DNA of 64,000 nucleotides, taken from contig OX485806.1 in the NCBI GenBank assembly GCA_950295325.1, positions 57,095,169-57,159,168 on the forward strand, read 5' to 3'. Position 1 is the first letter of the stretch. Each line of letters begins with the position of its first letter. A model generated the notes under the pieces. It searched no databases, was not told the DNA's origin, and worked only from the letters and a program-made list of their open reading frames with translations. Source of the stretch: Polytrichum commune (Eukaryota > Streptophyta > Polytrichopsida > Polytrichales > Polytrichaceae). Positions 9,739 through 21,327 of the stretch are shown here, piece by piece. The position numbers and the translations under genes are program-made.

Positions 9739-12000
9739 TCATGTGTGGAATTGCTTGCACCTACTTCCGGCCGTTCGCGTCGGGAAGCTTTGTCCGTTGA
9801 GTGTCTCCAATTGCACCGAGTTATTAGACCATGTATTCGCCACAATGTAAGGACCTAACCAAACCGCATCAAACTTTCCCGGAAAATCCTTTTTCTTCCC
9901 GTCTTGGAGCATAACCAACATTCCTCTCTCTAATGCTCTCTTCTTGTGACGTTTGTCAAAAATAACCTTCCTTCGTCTTTGGATTGCCTCCATGTGTTAA
10001 GCGGCCCTCCGCCTCTTCTCATCCAACTCCTCTAGATTCTCTAGCCTATTTGTCAAAGACTCATTGTCGTTGAGGCGTGTCCTTATTGCAACCCTTAATG
10101 ACTCTACCTCAAATTCAATAGGAAGTGTAGCCTCAATACCGTACACCAAAGAAAACGGAGTTGCTTGTGTTGTCACCTTGTAAGTTGTCCGATAAGCCCA
10201 CAAAGCCGCGTTTAGCTTTACGTCCCAATCTCTCTTTGAATCGATGACCGTCTTGCGTAAAATGCCGACTAGAATTCCGTTCACTCGCTCGGTTTGGCCA
10301 TTAGTTTGAGGGTGATAGGGAGTTGTCTTCCTATGGTTGATTTTAAACCTTTGAGTCATCTCGGAGATGAGGTCATTAAGAAAATGAGTTCCTCTATCAC
10401 TAACTAGAATCTTTGGGACCCCAAATCTAGTAATGATATTTTCGTTCATGAATGTAGCGGCATGTGCGGCCGTGTCGGTTTTGACCGCCTTAGCCTCCGC
10501 CCATTTAGTCAAATACTCGGTAGCTACAACAATGTAGGCCATCCCCCTCGAAGAGTGGGGATGGACCTCCCCTACATAATCTATTCCCCATTTCTCAAAG
10601 GGAACTAGAGGTAATGAAATGTGTAATGGCATCTCCATCCTAAGGTCATTTCTAGTGTACCTTTGGCAAACATCACACCTTTTAACATAGTCGTGTGAAT
10701 CCTGGAATAATGTAGGCCAAAAGTACCCCGCTCTAAGGATTTTCTGGCCGGTAAGTTGGCCAGAAAAATGTCCTCCACAAGCACTATCATGACATGCCTC
10801 TAGAATATCCGGAACCTCTACTTGCGATACACATCTTCTCAAGATGGTATGCGCTCTTCTCCTGAATAATCTATTGCCTATCACGGCAAAGTGCCTACTA
10901 TTGACTCTAACCTTTCTTTTCTCCTCCTTGGTCCATTCGGATGGTAATTGTTGAGTGGTCAAGAATTCTACAATTCCGGTATACCAATCCGGTGTGGACG
11001 TGACTACAAACAATCTATCATCCATGAGGCTATCGTCTATTGGCGTAGTGCCCATCTCCTCCGACAATCTAGACAAATGGTCAGCTTGTAAATGCATGCG
11101 ACCCGGTTTATATTCCACCGTGTAATCAAACTCTTCAAGTAACAAAACCCACCTAGCCAACCTTCCACTCAACTCCGGCTTGTTGACCAAATACTTAATG
11201 GCCATGTGGTCCACAAAAAATACTACCGGATTACAAATAAGATAATGCCTAAACTTCTTGACCGAAAATACCATGGCTAGACATTCTCTCTCCGTAGTGG
11301 AGTAATTCCTCTCCGCGGAAGTCAATTGCTTACTAGCGTAAGCTACGGGTAGATCCTACCCCTTCTCTCCCGTAGATTGACACAAGGCACTACCGACCGC
11401 TACATTGCTGGCATCACAATACACATGAAAAGGCTTTTCCCAATCCGGGGGCCTTAAGACGGGATAAGTGCTCAATTTGGACCTCAACTCAACAAAGGCT
11501 TTTTGGCACTCATCCGTCCAAACAAATCTAACATCCTTCTTGAGCAATTGAGTGATAGGGACCGCTATCTTTGCAAAATCCGGAATCAACTCCCTATACC
11601 ACCCCACATGACCTAACAATTTCGAGATCCCCTTGGCATTTTTCGGAGTTTCTAACCCATCAATGACCGCGATCTTGTCGGGATCCGGTTCTCTCCCATT
11701 TTCACTCACAACATACCCAACAAAACTCCCCTTTGTACCCCTAGAAATGTCTTGTCCGGGTTTAATGCCAACCGCATTTGCCTACACCTAATTAAGGCCT
11801 CTCTCACACAATGCACATGCTCCTTAGTACTAGATTGGGTACTAAAATCATCAATATAAACCGTCATGGATTTGAAGAGCAAGTCGCTGAAGATATACAT
11901 GACTAGTCGTTGGAACGTTGCCGGTGCGTTGCATAAACCAAATGGCATCACCACCCATATGAAAGTCCCCCAAGGTGTTGTAAATGCCGTCTTGTGCAAA
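9739..12000 (-). pseudogene. Gyp-B pol: C-terminal RT, RNase H, integrase
   Basis: Read on the minus strand: HKTAFTTPWG, MPFGLCNAPATFQRLVMYIF and the RT active site VYIDDFS; then RNase H (HVYCDASNVAVGSALCQ, DYTVEYKPGRMHLQADHLSR); then the integrase HHCC zinc region (CHDSACGGHF to CDVCQRY) and the DDE residues in WGIDYVGEVH, LVSDRGTHF and NGQTERVNG. It ends with a GPY-type C-terminal domain (VWLGPYIVAN). A one-base loss near 11715 breaks LLGYVVSENG. The TAG near 11356 and the TAA near 9994 correspond to Gln positions in Gyp-C. Confidence 0.9.
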
Positions 12001-12472
12001 TGGTTTTTGTGAGCGAGTCCTACCTTGCATTCCATAAGAATCGATCGACCCTCACTTGACCACACATAATCCTAGCAATTCCCCTCTTAATATTTTCACT
12101 TGTCTTGGTGTGGTTATAATTTTTTTAGGAGGTGAGGAAAAGAACCTGCAAGCCCACTTAGGTGAAAGAATCCCAATAGGGGATAGGCATGTTCATGTTA
12201 ATTTTTTGGTTAAGTCGGAGCATCACCTCCGCACCTTCCCGCAAATTAACACTCACCACAATACCGATTGTGAGGGGGTGACCTTCCAAGGAATAGTTGA
12301 AATACAATGAATTCAAATGTAACCCAAAGAGAGAATACTTACCGAGTTTCGGGTGCTCCTTCCCTTCTCTCAAGTTTGTGTCTCCAATTTTTCCTAGTTG
12401 CCTCCAAGTCTCCTAGTCGCCTCCAAGTCTTGTAACTACCTTCCGCTTCGCTCCCGGCGGACGCACCAATTA
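12001..12472 (-). repeat. Extra copy of the Gyp-C leader outside its 3' LTR
   Basis: 12001-12472 repeats 20878-21349 at the same offset (8877 bp) as the two LTRs. It carries the leader and primer-binding site and should not occur downstream of a 3' LTR. It points to a former tandem LTR-internal-LTR-internal arrangement trimmed by deletion into Gyp-B RT. About 12 bp of Gyp-B RT and any target duplication are missing at this border. Confidence 0.8.
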
Positions 12473-14574
12473 TGTGAGGCCAAACCCCCCACCCTTAAGC
12501 GTCCGTAGTCCGAGTAGTGGGTTTGGGCTCACATTCCTCCGCGGTATTGGATTTGGATTTGGATGAGTCCATAGTGCAAGGTTCACCCTTCAAGTGGTCT
12601 TGGATTTAACTGGAATTTCACTTTTAACAACTCAATGTACGATTTCAATACGTATGTGGAGAATGCACAAGTTAACTATGTTATTTTAACCTCCTTATGC
12701 TCGGGTGCTATTTTGTCTTTGTTTGCTTCTAACGTCCATCCGGCTGCTTTAGCTACACAAGCCCTTAAGGATATCCCTCTCCTAAATGGAGTCCGTGCCG
12801 TTGACTCTATACTACCACTTGAACTATCACTTGTGTATTCCGTATCGCTACTATAAGAGGTCTCACTTGGTGTCTCCATACCGTACATAAGCCTTTAAGT
12901 ATTAAGAAATACTTATGTGACTTATGTCAATCTCTCCCTCGCACCTTTGGTCTTTGCTTCCTTTGTCTTGCCATCGCGAGAGTGCTCCACATTCTCCATT
13001 AAGTTGTGCACGTGGTTTATTTTTAAAGAGAGGATGCAAGTGTTAAAAAAAACACTATTCTCTATAGTCAATCTCAAATACATTTACTTGTGAAAGCCAC
13101 ACATAACACTAACTAGCATAATGTAACTAACTACTTGTCTATGAGCTAATTAGGTAGGCTATCTACTAAGCTCCTTCATGAACCCATCTCTTTACTTTCT
13201 AATTACATAAACCTAGCTCCTTCATAAACCCAGCTCCTTCATGAACCCAGCTCCTTAGCTTCTAACTAAACAAACCCAGGTCCTTCATAAACCCAGCTCT
13301 TTACTTTCTAACTAAACAAACCCAGCTCCTTCATAAACCCAGCTCCTTCATGAACCCACAACTTTGTAGTTGTAATACCCAACTACCTCACTAATTATTC
13401 AAGCCCTTAACTAATCTTCCTACCTAATTTCCCTAATTCTACTAACAACCCCTTTCTAATCACACAATTCTTCTCTAATCCTAAAATCCTAAAATCCTAG
13501 AGAGGAGAGGGGGAGAGAGAATTTCCTAACTTCACTAAGACTAACTAATCCACACAAGTATATTTTTGCACTCATCACAACATGAAGTGCTCAATTCTTA
13601 AACATGGAACTTGCAACCACGTGTATTCAAAACATGAACTTAAAGTACCACAAATTGGAATCATGAATTAACTTTAAAATCCTTCACGTCAACACTAATT
13701 CTACCAAGAGGTCAAGCCCTCTTCAAGGCTAACAAGCCTTGGCTCTCAAACTAAAAACTAAGCACACACATGTGCTCCAATATGGCTTCCCACACCCACA
13801 CTTATAACTCGTGGGGTGCCTTGGAGCACAAAGGAAAGAGAGGATGAATGAGGGAAGAATGAGGGATTATATAGTAAGCTTGAGGGGGTGAGCACCCTCA
13901 AGGCTCACGATAAGCCCTTGAGATTTCCTCCTACTTAGTAGGCGCCAATCCTATCTTCTAAGCGTTCCTCCCTCAAATGATCAACAAGGATCCTAATTCG
14001 AACATTTAACTAGCCTTGGCTTTCTACCTACCACACTTTACCAAACTTGGGATGCTTCAACCCAAACTTAGCCTCCTTCGCTTTCCGCCGCCATAACTTT
14101 CTCCCCTTACTTTCCCAAATCGTCGCTCACCACTTAATTCAAACCACGATGCTTAACTCGTGATTTGATTGGTGCTTTGAGAATTTGCTTATCCTCCACC
14201 TTGCATTCTTCCTTGGGCCTTCCCCATTAAGTGGCCATGATGAGGTGGTCCACTTGTGCGCTCCATGTGATCCTCCATTCATCCCAATTCGAATGCACTT
14301 GCCTCTTGAGTCACTTTGGTTGTCTCCATCCATTTGTACTAGCCTACTCACTAACTACTCAATCCAAGTTCTCCTTACCTATCCTCATTCACTCAAATCC
14401 TTCCGAAGGTAAAAACACAATAACAACTCACATCCTAGCCTCTTACAACATGGTACTTCTAAGACTAACATTTCACTCTTTTAATATTTTTGTGAAGTAA
14501 CATGCTACTTCAAAGTGCATCAACTAACGTTTCAAGGGTCTAAGACTAAATGTGGGCACCCTTTTGGGCTCACA
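12473..14574 (-). repeat. Gyp-C 3' LTR, 2102 bp
   Basis: On the + strand it starts TGTGAGGCCAAACC and ends TTTTGGGCTCACA, so TG/CA ends hold on either strand. Inside is an irregular minisatellite around 13200-13360 built on CCAGCTCCTTCATAAACC. The internal sequence next to this LTR (14575-14602) is not purine-rich on the coding strand, so no ordinary polypurine tract is visible. Confidence 0.9.
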
Positions 14575-14635
14575 TAATTGGCGACCATCGGGGGATGAAT
14601 CCAAACATCTCTTGCTCCAAGGGTAAGTTGCCTAG

Positions 14636-17600
14636 TCAAGCTCGGTACTCCTTACATCTACTTCCCGATGTACGGGTAGGAAAGAGCTCACCATTCAACG
14701 TTTCCAATTGAATTGAATTATTAGGAAAGACCTCATAGACAAGGTAAGGTCCTAACCATACCGCATTGAATTTCGCCGGAAATTCAAGCTTTCGTGCGTC
14801 TTGAATCATGACCATCATTCCCGGTGTTAGGGCCCTTCTCTTATGTCGTTTGTCGAAAGTAATCTTTCTCCTTCTTTGGATTGCCTCAATATGTTGAGCC
14901 GCCATTCTCCTCCCTTCGTCAAGTGCTTCCAAATCGGTTAGTCGATTTCGTAAGGATTGACTTTCGGTAAGTCTCGTACTCACGGCCACCCTAAGTGACT
15001 CGACTTCATATTCGATTGGTAGTGTCGCTTCAAGACCATAGACTAAGGAAAATGGTGTAGCACGCGTAGTTACCTTATAGGTTGTACGGTATGCCCAAAG
15101 TGCCGCCGTTAGTTTCGTATCCCAATCCCGCTTCGAGTCTATAACCGTCTTGCGTAGTATACTCACCAAAATTCCGTTAACCCTTTCCGTTTGTCCATTG
15201 GTTTGTGGGTGGTAGGGAGTAGTCTTCCGGTGATCAATTTTAAATTTCTCTGTCATCTCTCGAATCAAGTCATTCAAAAAGTGAGTACCCCTATCGCTTA
15301 CTAGGATCTTCGGCACCCCGAACCGCGAAATTATGTTTTCGTACATAAATGTTGCCGCGTGTTCCGCCGTGTCGGTCTTCACCGTTTTGGCTTCCGCCCA
15401 CTTGGTGAGGTACTCGGTTGCCACCACAATATATTTCATTCCTTTTGAAGATTGGGGATGGACCTCACCCACATAGTCGATGCCCCATTTTTCGAAAGGA
15501 ATTAAGGGTAATGATACATGTAAAGGCATCTCCATTCTAAGGTCGTTTCGGGCATACCGTTGGCAAGCGTCGCATTTCCTTACATAGTCATGGGCGTCCT
15601 TAAATAGTGTAGGCCAAAAGTAGCCCGCTCTAAGTATTTTTTGCCCGGTGAGTTGACCCGAGAAGTGACCGCCGCAAGCGCTATCGTGGCAAGCGATTAA
15701 AATCGCTTCAACCTCCGTTTTTGACACGCATCGTCGTAAAATACCATCGGACCCCCTTCTAAACAACCTATGGCCCACTACAACAAATTGCCTACTATTT
15801 ACCCTCACCTTCCTTCTCTCTTCTTTTGTCCACTCTTTGGGCAACTTGTGGGTTGTTAGAAATTCCACTATGCCCGCATACCACTCCGGTGTAGAAGTGA
15901 CCACAAAGAGGCTATCATCTACTAACATATCATTTACCGGATTTTTTCCTATCTCCTCCGACAACCTAGACAAGTGGTCCGCTTGTAAATGCATACGACC
16001 CGGTTTATATTCCACCGTGTAGTCGAATTCTTCTAATAACAAAACCCACCTAGCTAATCTACCACTTAACTCCGCCTTGTTAATTAGATACTTGATAGCC
16101 ATGTGGTCAACAAAAAATACAACCGGGTTGCACTTGAGGTAATGCCTAAACTTTTTAACGGAAAACACCATGGCTAGGCACTCCCTCTCCGTTGTAGAGT
16201 AGTTTCTTTCGGCGGGGGTCAATTGCTTACTCGCATAAGCTATAGGTTGATCCTTCTCTTTTTCTCCCGTTGCTTGACAAAGCGCACTCCCTATTGCCAC
16301 ATTACTAGCATCACAATAGACGTGAAAAGGTTTACCCCAATTGGGTGGTATCAACACCGGATAGGTGCTCAACCTATCCCGCAATTCCTCAAAGGCTTTT
16401 TGACAAGCATCCGTCCACTCGAATTTGACATCCTTTTTGAGCAAATGGGTAATGGGCACCGCTATCTTTGAAAAATTAGGAATAAGTTCCCGGTACCATC
16501 CCACATGTCCTAACAACTTAGAGATCCCCTTGGAATTGGTTGGAGTTGCCAAGTCGCTTATGGCCGCAATCTTATCCGGATCGGGTTCTCTACCTTTCTC
16601 ACTAACAACATAACCCAACAACACTCCCTTATTCACTCCCAAAAATGTCTTATCCGGGTTCAATGCTAACCTCATCTTCCTACACCTAACCAATGCCTCC
16701 CTAACACAATGTAGGTGATCATCCACATTACTTTGTGTGCTAAAATCGTCCACAAAGACGGTCATGGATTTGAACAACAAGTCGGTGAAGATATACATTA
16801 CTAATCGTTGGAAAGTAGCCGGGGCATTACATAACCCAAATGGCATCACTACCCACACAAAAGTACCCCAAGGTGTAGTAAAAGCCGTTTTATGGATATC
16901 TTGGAGGGCTATGGAAATTTGATTATAACCCGCATACCCATCCATAAAGGTATATCGCGAATGACCTCCAACCTCCTCAAGCAACAAGGTGATAAAAGGT
17001 AAGGGGAAGTGATCCTTTTGTGTGCACGAATTCAATTTCCTATAGTCGACACAAACCCTTAATTTCCCATTTTTTTTCTTTACTAAGACCATAGGAGAAA
17101 CCCAATCCGTGATTTCCACCGGCTTGATAAACCCGGCCTTCAATAACCTTTCCAATTCCGCTTTCACCAACAATTGCAATTGAGGATTCATCCTCCTCTC
17201 CTTTTGTCTAATTGGCCTCGCCCCCGGAATTAAAGGAATCCGGTGCTCTACCATTTCCCTAGGAATTCCCTTAAGCTCATCGTAGGACCATGCAAAAGTA
17301 TCACTAAACTCATCCACCAAATTGCTATACTCCCTAACCTCTTTCTCCCCCAATTTGGAGCCCATCTTCATTTGTCGGGTTTTTCCATTCTTTAATTTCA
17401 CATCCACGTACCGCCAATCCGCTTCCGACACATGTGCTTGTTCCTCTTTGTTCCGATACCAATCGGAAGGCACATTGGGGTAATCTTTCACATCTTGACC
17501 TACAACTATCCCCGTAGACGTGGTCTTGAAATGTAAAGGCTCCTCCAATTTCGATGACTCAATAATCACATCCTCCTCTTGAGTCCCATCTACATGAATT

Positions 17601-20600
17601 AAACTAACCTCACCCTCTTCCACGTCATCTACCCAAGGTGTTAACCCACCGCTAACCCACTCTTCCTCGGTGAGCACCTCACATGGCTCCAACAATGAGC
17701 CCTCTCCTAAACTAACACTAGGAAATTCACTCCCTAAGCCTACTTGGTGAAATGCAACCATTACATCAACCTCGGACTCGGGGTACTCCCTTAGCCATTG
17801 GGCATAATCCCCATTATCCCCATAATTGTAAAAATTAGGACCTAGACTTCCCGAGCCCGAATCTATAACAACCCTTTGACCTTCGGGATGGACGACTCCC
17901 ACCAATGCCTTGCCAATCTCATTCTCGTTTAAGTCATCAATTTCCTTCTCCAATGGCAAATACATCTCCTTCTTCATCCATCCTTCTAATGAACCAATGG
18001 ACACTATGACCCTATTACCCTCCGGACCATAAGTGATGGATGGTTTAGGTCCACCCCAATTGACCATAGCATTCGCCATCCGCAACCAAGGCCTACCTAG
18101 CAAAATGGGGAAGGTGTCCTTGTTGGAGTGCATTTTAATGACATGGAAGGTGACCAAGTACTCCTCACCTCCCGTAGTCATTCTACAATCCTTGATCATC
18201 CCCAAAGGCGTAGTCGAACTTTGATTTGCCATATTTATGACCAAAGGTGAAGGCCCCGTGAGTCCAAGTCCCAATTTTTTCATAGTATCCTCCGGTAGTA
18301 TATTTAGACTACTCCCTCCGTCGACTAGCACATTAGGAACCACCTTATCTACTATAACAACTTCTATTTCTATAGCTTTCACGTCTCTTCCACCTTGTGA
18401 TTGGATCCTAGCGGCTATTTTAGCTTTCACCTTCCTCATCCTCTTGTGTACCGGCATTCCCTCCTTTAATGTTTTCCTTGCCGTGGGTGAAATTTCCAAT
18501 AGTTGGCCGAAAGTAATATCCGCCTTGAGTGTACTAAGGTCCGCCCACAAGTCGTACCCGGTAGATCTTTCCACCTTAGAATTACCCACTACGTCGAATT
18601 CGTCTACGGGAACCCCCGGTCCTTCCCATTCACCCACATCGCTATTATCCAAGTCATGTACCGCATTAGTCCTCTCCCTATCTTGTAAAATTATATTTTC
18701 CCTCTCCACATCCTTAGTAGCTCTTCTAGCTACCCTATCCAACTCGGAGAGATTAATCTCTTCATCCGAAGAGTAATTTCCTTGCTCTCCTATTCCTACC
18801 TCCAACGGGGCATCCCCTCTCCTAGCCCTAGTAGTTACCGCTAGTGCAGGTGCTTCTTCAACCACACCCTTACCCTTCACTAACTCATATGTAATAGCAT
18901 TGGTGTGAGGAGGCCATTGACTTTGCTCCTCTCCAATTCTCGTTGGGAGAGGAAGCATGTCATCACATGTGGCCTCCAACACTCCATCCATGAACCTAAC
19001 ATCTTGGGAGTTAGATGGTCCCGGATCCGTTGGAGGCGCTTGTCTCCCGTTACTACCATTAGGTGGAACTCCTTGTCTATTTTGTATTGGAATGTAACCG
19101 GTTGTAGTTTGCAAGCCCGCCGGTGGATGAAAAGTTTGCCTAGCATTACTATGGTCATAGTATAAGTTAGGTGGCCTAAGTTCATTGGCCGGTACTCCTT
19201 GTGGCCTAGCACCTCGCATATTATCCCTTGCTTGTTGTTGTGGATTAGCCACCGGGTAAGGGACATTAATTATTTTGTCCGGTTGGCGACACGTATCCGA
19301 GGGATGACTTCCTCCACAATTGCTACAATTAAACTCTTGACCTTCGGACCAACATTGTCCTTGAGCGTGCCACCTTCCACAAAAGGGATGAAATTCCTTC
19401 TTCTCTAAATTTTGGCCACCTTGCCCTCTAGGTTGTGGTCCTCTATTGCTTCCATTTCCATAGTGAGGTGGCGCTTGACCTCGTTGATTTTGTTGAGGTG
19501 GGTTACCGTTTCCTCTTTGGTCACGGTTTTGTCCACTTCTACAAAATTGACGCGTGTGGCCCGGTTGGCCACATTGGACACACCATAATCCGGAAGAATG
19601 CCTACCCGACTCAACCGGGGGTGGAGGCCCCGGTTGTTGACTCCGGATCATTAATGACATTTGATCCGTGAGGCTTTGCATTTGTTTTATCATAGCCTCT
19701 TGGAATCCTAGTTGGCTAGCACCTAGTCTTCTCTCAACCTCCTCCAAGTGTGGATCCGTTCTAGGGGCCGGTAGTGCCAAAAGAGGTGCCGGTTCCCTAA
19801 CCGCTAAAGGTCGGGGACCGGTGTCCACAATGGCATATGGAATTTGGTTCTCATACTTAGCGGGTTCTACCGCTACCACCCTAGGGCGTATGGGGATGAA
19901 TTGTGGGATCAATTCATCCTCCCTTCTCCATAGCCTTTCGTGATCTTTATCCAAGTTTTCAATATCTCTAGCCGCACGCTTGGCATCCGCCAAGGTCAAG
20001 GGATTCCTTTCTAGAACACCCCTAATAGTTCCGGACTTAAAAAACCCTTGAATGAAAAATTGCTTTAGCGTGTCGTCGTTGAGCATGGTACCCACAAATC
20101 TAGTGCACACTAAATCAAACCTCCTAATGTAAGCCGAAATTTCTTCCTCCCTTCCTTGCTTCAATGACGACAATGCCCTTAATGCGGTACTTTGACCCAC
20201 TTCCGGCCTAAATTCGTTAAGAAACTCCCTTTGTAATTGTTCCCATCCCCTAAAATGTCCCTCGGCATGATCCCGATACCATTCATAGGCTTCCCCCTCT
20301 AGAGTGGTAGGAAACCACACTAACCAATAACCCGGGTCGGTTATGAGGAAGCTAGCCAACCGTTCGATATACCGTTCCATGTGCCGAGAGGGGTCCTCAT
20401 CCTTGGTCCCATAAAATTTAGGGAGATGAGATGGCATATCCATCGCCGCTAAATTTTGTGGAACCACAATTGGTAGGCCTCTTGGCCTAACCAATGGGTC
20501 TATTGGAGGTATAGGAGGTATGGGCGGAATTGGGGGTATGGGTGGTGGATCCATCCCCCGTTCCTCGGCCATGGTGACCGGTGAACTATTCAACAATCCC

Positions 20601-20842
20601 CTATCAACTTCTACCGGGAATTCTTCTCTAAGTGTGTAATTTTCCGAAGAAGTTTCACCACTCAATTTGGAGGGAGTGATCTCCTCTTCAAGTTGAGCTC
20701 CAAGTTCTAAGGTGTCTAGAATTGACCTAGTCCTAGGTTCGACGTTCAAACAACTCTCTATTCTAACATTATCTTGTTCTAATCTATCACTGATTTTAGA
20801 GGACCGCCTCTTTCGAGTAGATTTCTCTAGTCCTACTATCAA
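14636..20842 (-). CDS. Gyp-C gag-pol polyprotein (gag, protease, RT, RNase H, integrase)
   Basis: One frame of 2068 codons. The first ATG lies at 20572 (MAEERGMDPP); the frame upstream of it starts only at a TTG, so translation probably begins at 20572. Rough residue positions in the long frame: gag capsid 140-300 (WFPTTLEGEAYEWYRD); zinc knuckle about 420 (CVQCGQPGHTRQFC) and a second Cys/His cluster about 500; retropepsin about 840 (VLVDGGSSLNILP); RT 1215-1400 with VFVDDFS; RNase H 1505-1620; integrase 1700-1960 with its HHCC region and the DDE residues in WGIDYVGEVH, LVSDRGTHF and NGQTERVNG; GPY-type C-terminal domain about 2034. No chromodomain. It ends in TGA. No internal stop or frameshift was seen, so the element may be active or only recently silenced. 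Confidence 0.95.
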   Translation of the reverse strand: MIVGLEKSTRKRRSSKISDRLEQDNVRIESCLNVEPRTRSILDTLELGAQLEEEITPSKLSGETSSENYTLREEFPVEVDRGLLNSSPVTMAEERGMDPPPIPPIPPIPPIPPIDPLVRPRGLPIVVPQNLAAMDMPSHLPKFYGTKDEDPSRHMERYIERLASFLITDPGYWLVWFPTTLEGEAYEWYRDHAEGHFRGWEQLQREFLNEFRPEVGQSTALRALSSLKQGREEEISAYIRRFDLVCTRFVGTMLNDDTLKQFFIQGFFKSGTIRGVLERNPLTLADAKRAARDIENLDKDHERLWRREDELIPQFIPIRPRVVAVEPAKYENQIPYAIVDTGPRPLAVREPAPLLALPAPRTDPHLEEVERRLGASQLGFQEAMIKQMQSLTDQMSLMIRSQQPGPPPPVESGRHSSGLWCVQCGQPGHTRQFCRSGQNRDQRGNGNPPQQNQRGQAPPHYGNGSNRGPQPRGQGGQNLEKKEFHPFCGRWHAQGQCWSEGQEFNCSNCGGSHPSDTCRQPDKIINVPYPVANPQQQARDNMRGARPQGVPANELRPPNLYYDHSNARQTFHPPAGLQTTTGYIPIQNRQGVPPNGSNGRQAPPTDPGPSNSQDVRFMDGVLEATCDDMLPLPTRIGEEQSQWPPHTNAITYELVKGKGVVEEAPALAVTTRARRGDAPLEVGIGEQGNYSSDEEINLSELDRVARRATKDVERENIILQDRERTNAVHDLDNSDVGEWEGPGVPVDEFDVVGNSKVERSTGYDLWADLSTLKADITFGQLLEISPTARKTLKEGMPVHKRMRKVKAKIAARIQSQGGRDVKAIEIEVVIVDKVVPNVLVDGGSSLNILPEDTMKKLGLGLTGPSPLVINMANQSSTTPLGMIKDCRMTTGGEEYLVTFHVIKMHSNKDTFPILLGRPWLRMANAMVNWGGPKPSITYGPEGNRVIVSIGSLEGWMKKEMYLPLEKEIDDLNENEIGKALVGVVHPEGQRVVIDSGSGSLGPNFYNYGDNGDYAQWLREYPESEVDVMVAFHQVGLGSEFPSVSLGEGSLLEPCEVLTEEEWVSGGLTPWVDDVEEGEVSLIHVDGTQEEDVIIESSKLEEPLHFKTTSTGIVVGQDVKDYPNVPSDWYRNKEEQAHVSEADWRYVDVKLKNGKTRQMKMGSKLGEKEVREYSNLVDEFSDTFAWSYDELKGIPREMVEHRIPLIPGARPIRQKERRMNPQLQLLVKAELERLLKAGFIKPVEITDWVSPMVLVKKKNGKLRVCVDYRKLNSCTQKDHFPLPFITLLLEEVGGHSRYTFMDGYAGYNQISIALQDIHKTAFTTPWGTFVWVVMPFGLCNAPATFQRLVMYIFTDLLFKSMTVFVDDFSTQSNVDDHLHCVREALVRCRKMRLALNPDKTFLGVNKGVLLGYVVSEKGREPDPDKIAAISDLATPTNSKGISKLLGHVGWYRELIPNFSKIAVPITHLLKKDVKFEWTDACQKAFEELRDRLSTYPVLIPPNWGKPFHVYCDASNVAIGSALCQATGEKEKDQPIAYASKQLTPAERNYSTTERECLAMVFSVKKFRHYLKCNPVVFFVDHMAIKYLINKAELSGRLARWVLLLEEFDYTVEYKPGRMHLQADHLSRLSEEIGKNPVNDMLVDDSLFVVTSTPEWYAGIVEFLTTHKLPKEWTKEERRKVRVNSRQFVVVGHRLFRRGSDGILRRCVSKTEVEAILIACHDSACGGHFSGQLTGQKILRAGYFWPTLFKDAHDYVRKCDACQRYARNDLRMEMPLHVSLPLIPFEKWGIDYVGEVHPQSSKGMKYIVVATEYLTKWAEAKTVKTDTAEHAATFMYENIISRFGVPKILVSDRGTHFLNDLIREMTEKFKIDHRKTTPYHPQTNGQTERVNGILVSILRKTVIDSKRDWDTKLTAALWAYRTTYKVTTRATPFSLVYGLEATLPIEYEVESLRVAVSTRLTESQSLRNRLTDLEALDEGRRMAAQHIEAIQRRRKITFDKRHKRRALTPGMMVMIQDARKLEFPAKFNAVWLGPYLVYEVFPNNSIQLETLNGELFPTRTSGSRCKEYRA

Positions 20843-20894
20843 ACTTGGTTTTTGTGAGCGAGTCCTACTATCAAACTTGGTTTTTGTGAGCGAG
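20831..20894. repeat. 32-bp tandem duplication in the Gyp-C leader
   Basis: TCCTACTATCAAACTTGGTT plus TTTGTGAGCGAG occurs twice in a row (20831-20862 and 20863-20894). It lies just upstream of the polyprotein frame on the minus strand. The repeat shared with 12001 starts inside the second unit. Confidence 0.85.
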
Positions 20895-21327
20895 TCCTAC
20901 CTTGCATTCCATAAGAATCGATCGACCCTCACTTGACCACACATAATCCTAGCAATTCCCCTCTTAATATTTTCACTTGTCTTGGTGTGGTTATAATTTT
21001 TTTAGGAGGTGAGGAAAAGAACCTGCAAGCCCACTTAGGTGAAAGAATCCCAATAGGGGATAGGCATGTTCATGTTAATTTTTTGGTTAAGTCGGAGCAT
21101 CACCTCCGCACCTTCCCGCAAATTAACACTCACCACAATACCGATTGTGAGGGGGTGACCTTCCAAGGAATAGTTGAAATACAATGAATTCAAATGTAAC
21201 CCAAAGAGAGAATACTTACCGAGTTTCGGGTGCTCCTTCCCTTCTCTCAAGTTTGTGTCTCCAATTTTTCCTAGTTGCCTCCAAGTCTCCTAGTCGCCTC
21301 CAAGTCTTGTAACTACCTTCCGCTTCG

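Noticed and set aside
12635-14500. Short ORFs within the Gyp-C LTRs
   Set aside because: Under 90 codons, no domain, present identically in both LTRs simply because the LTRs are identical.
14578-14602. Primer-binding site on the + strand (TGGCGACCATCGGGGGATGA)
   Set aside because: The polyprotein is on the minus strand, and a good primer-binding site lies at 21328-21349 beside the 5' LTR. Kept only as an oddity of the 3' end.
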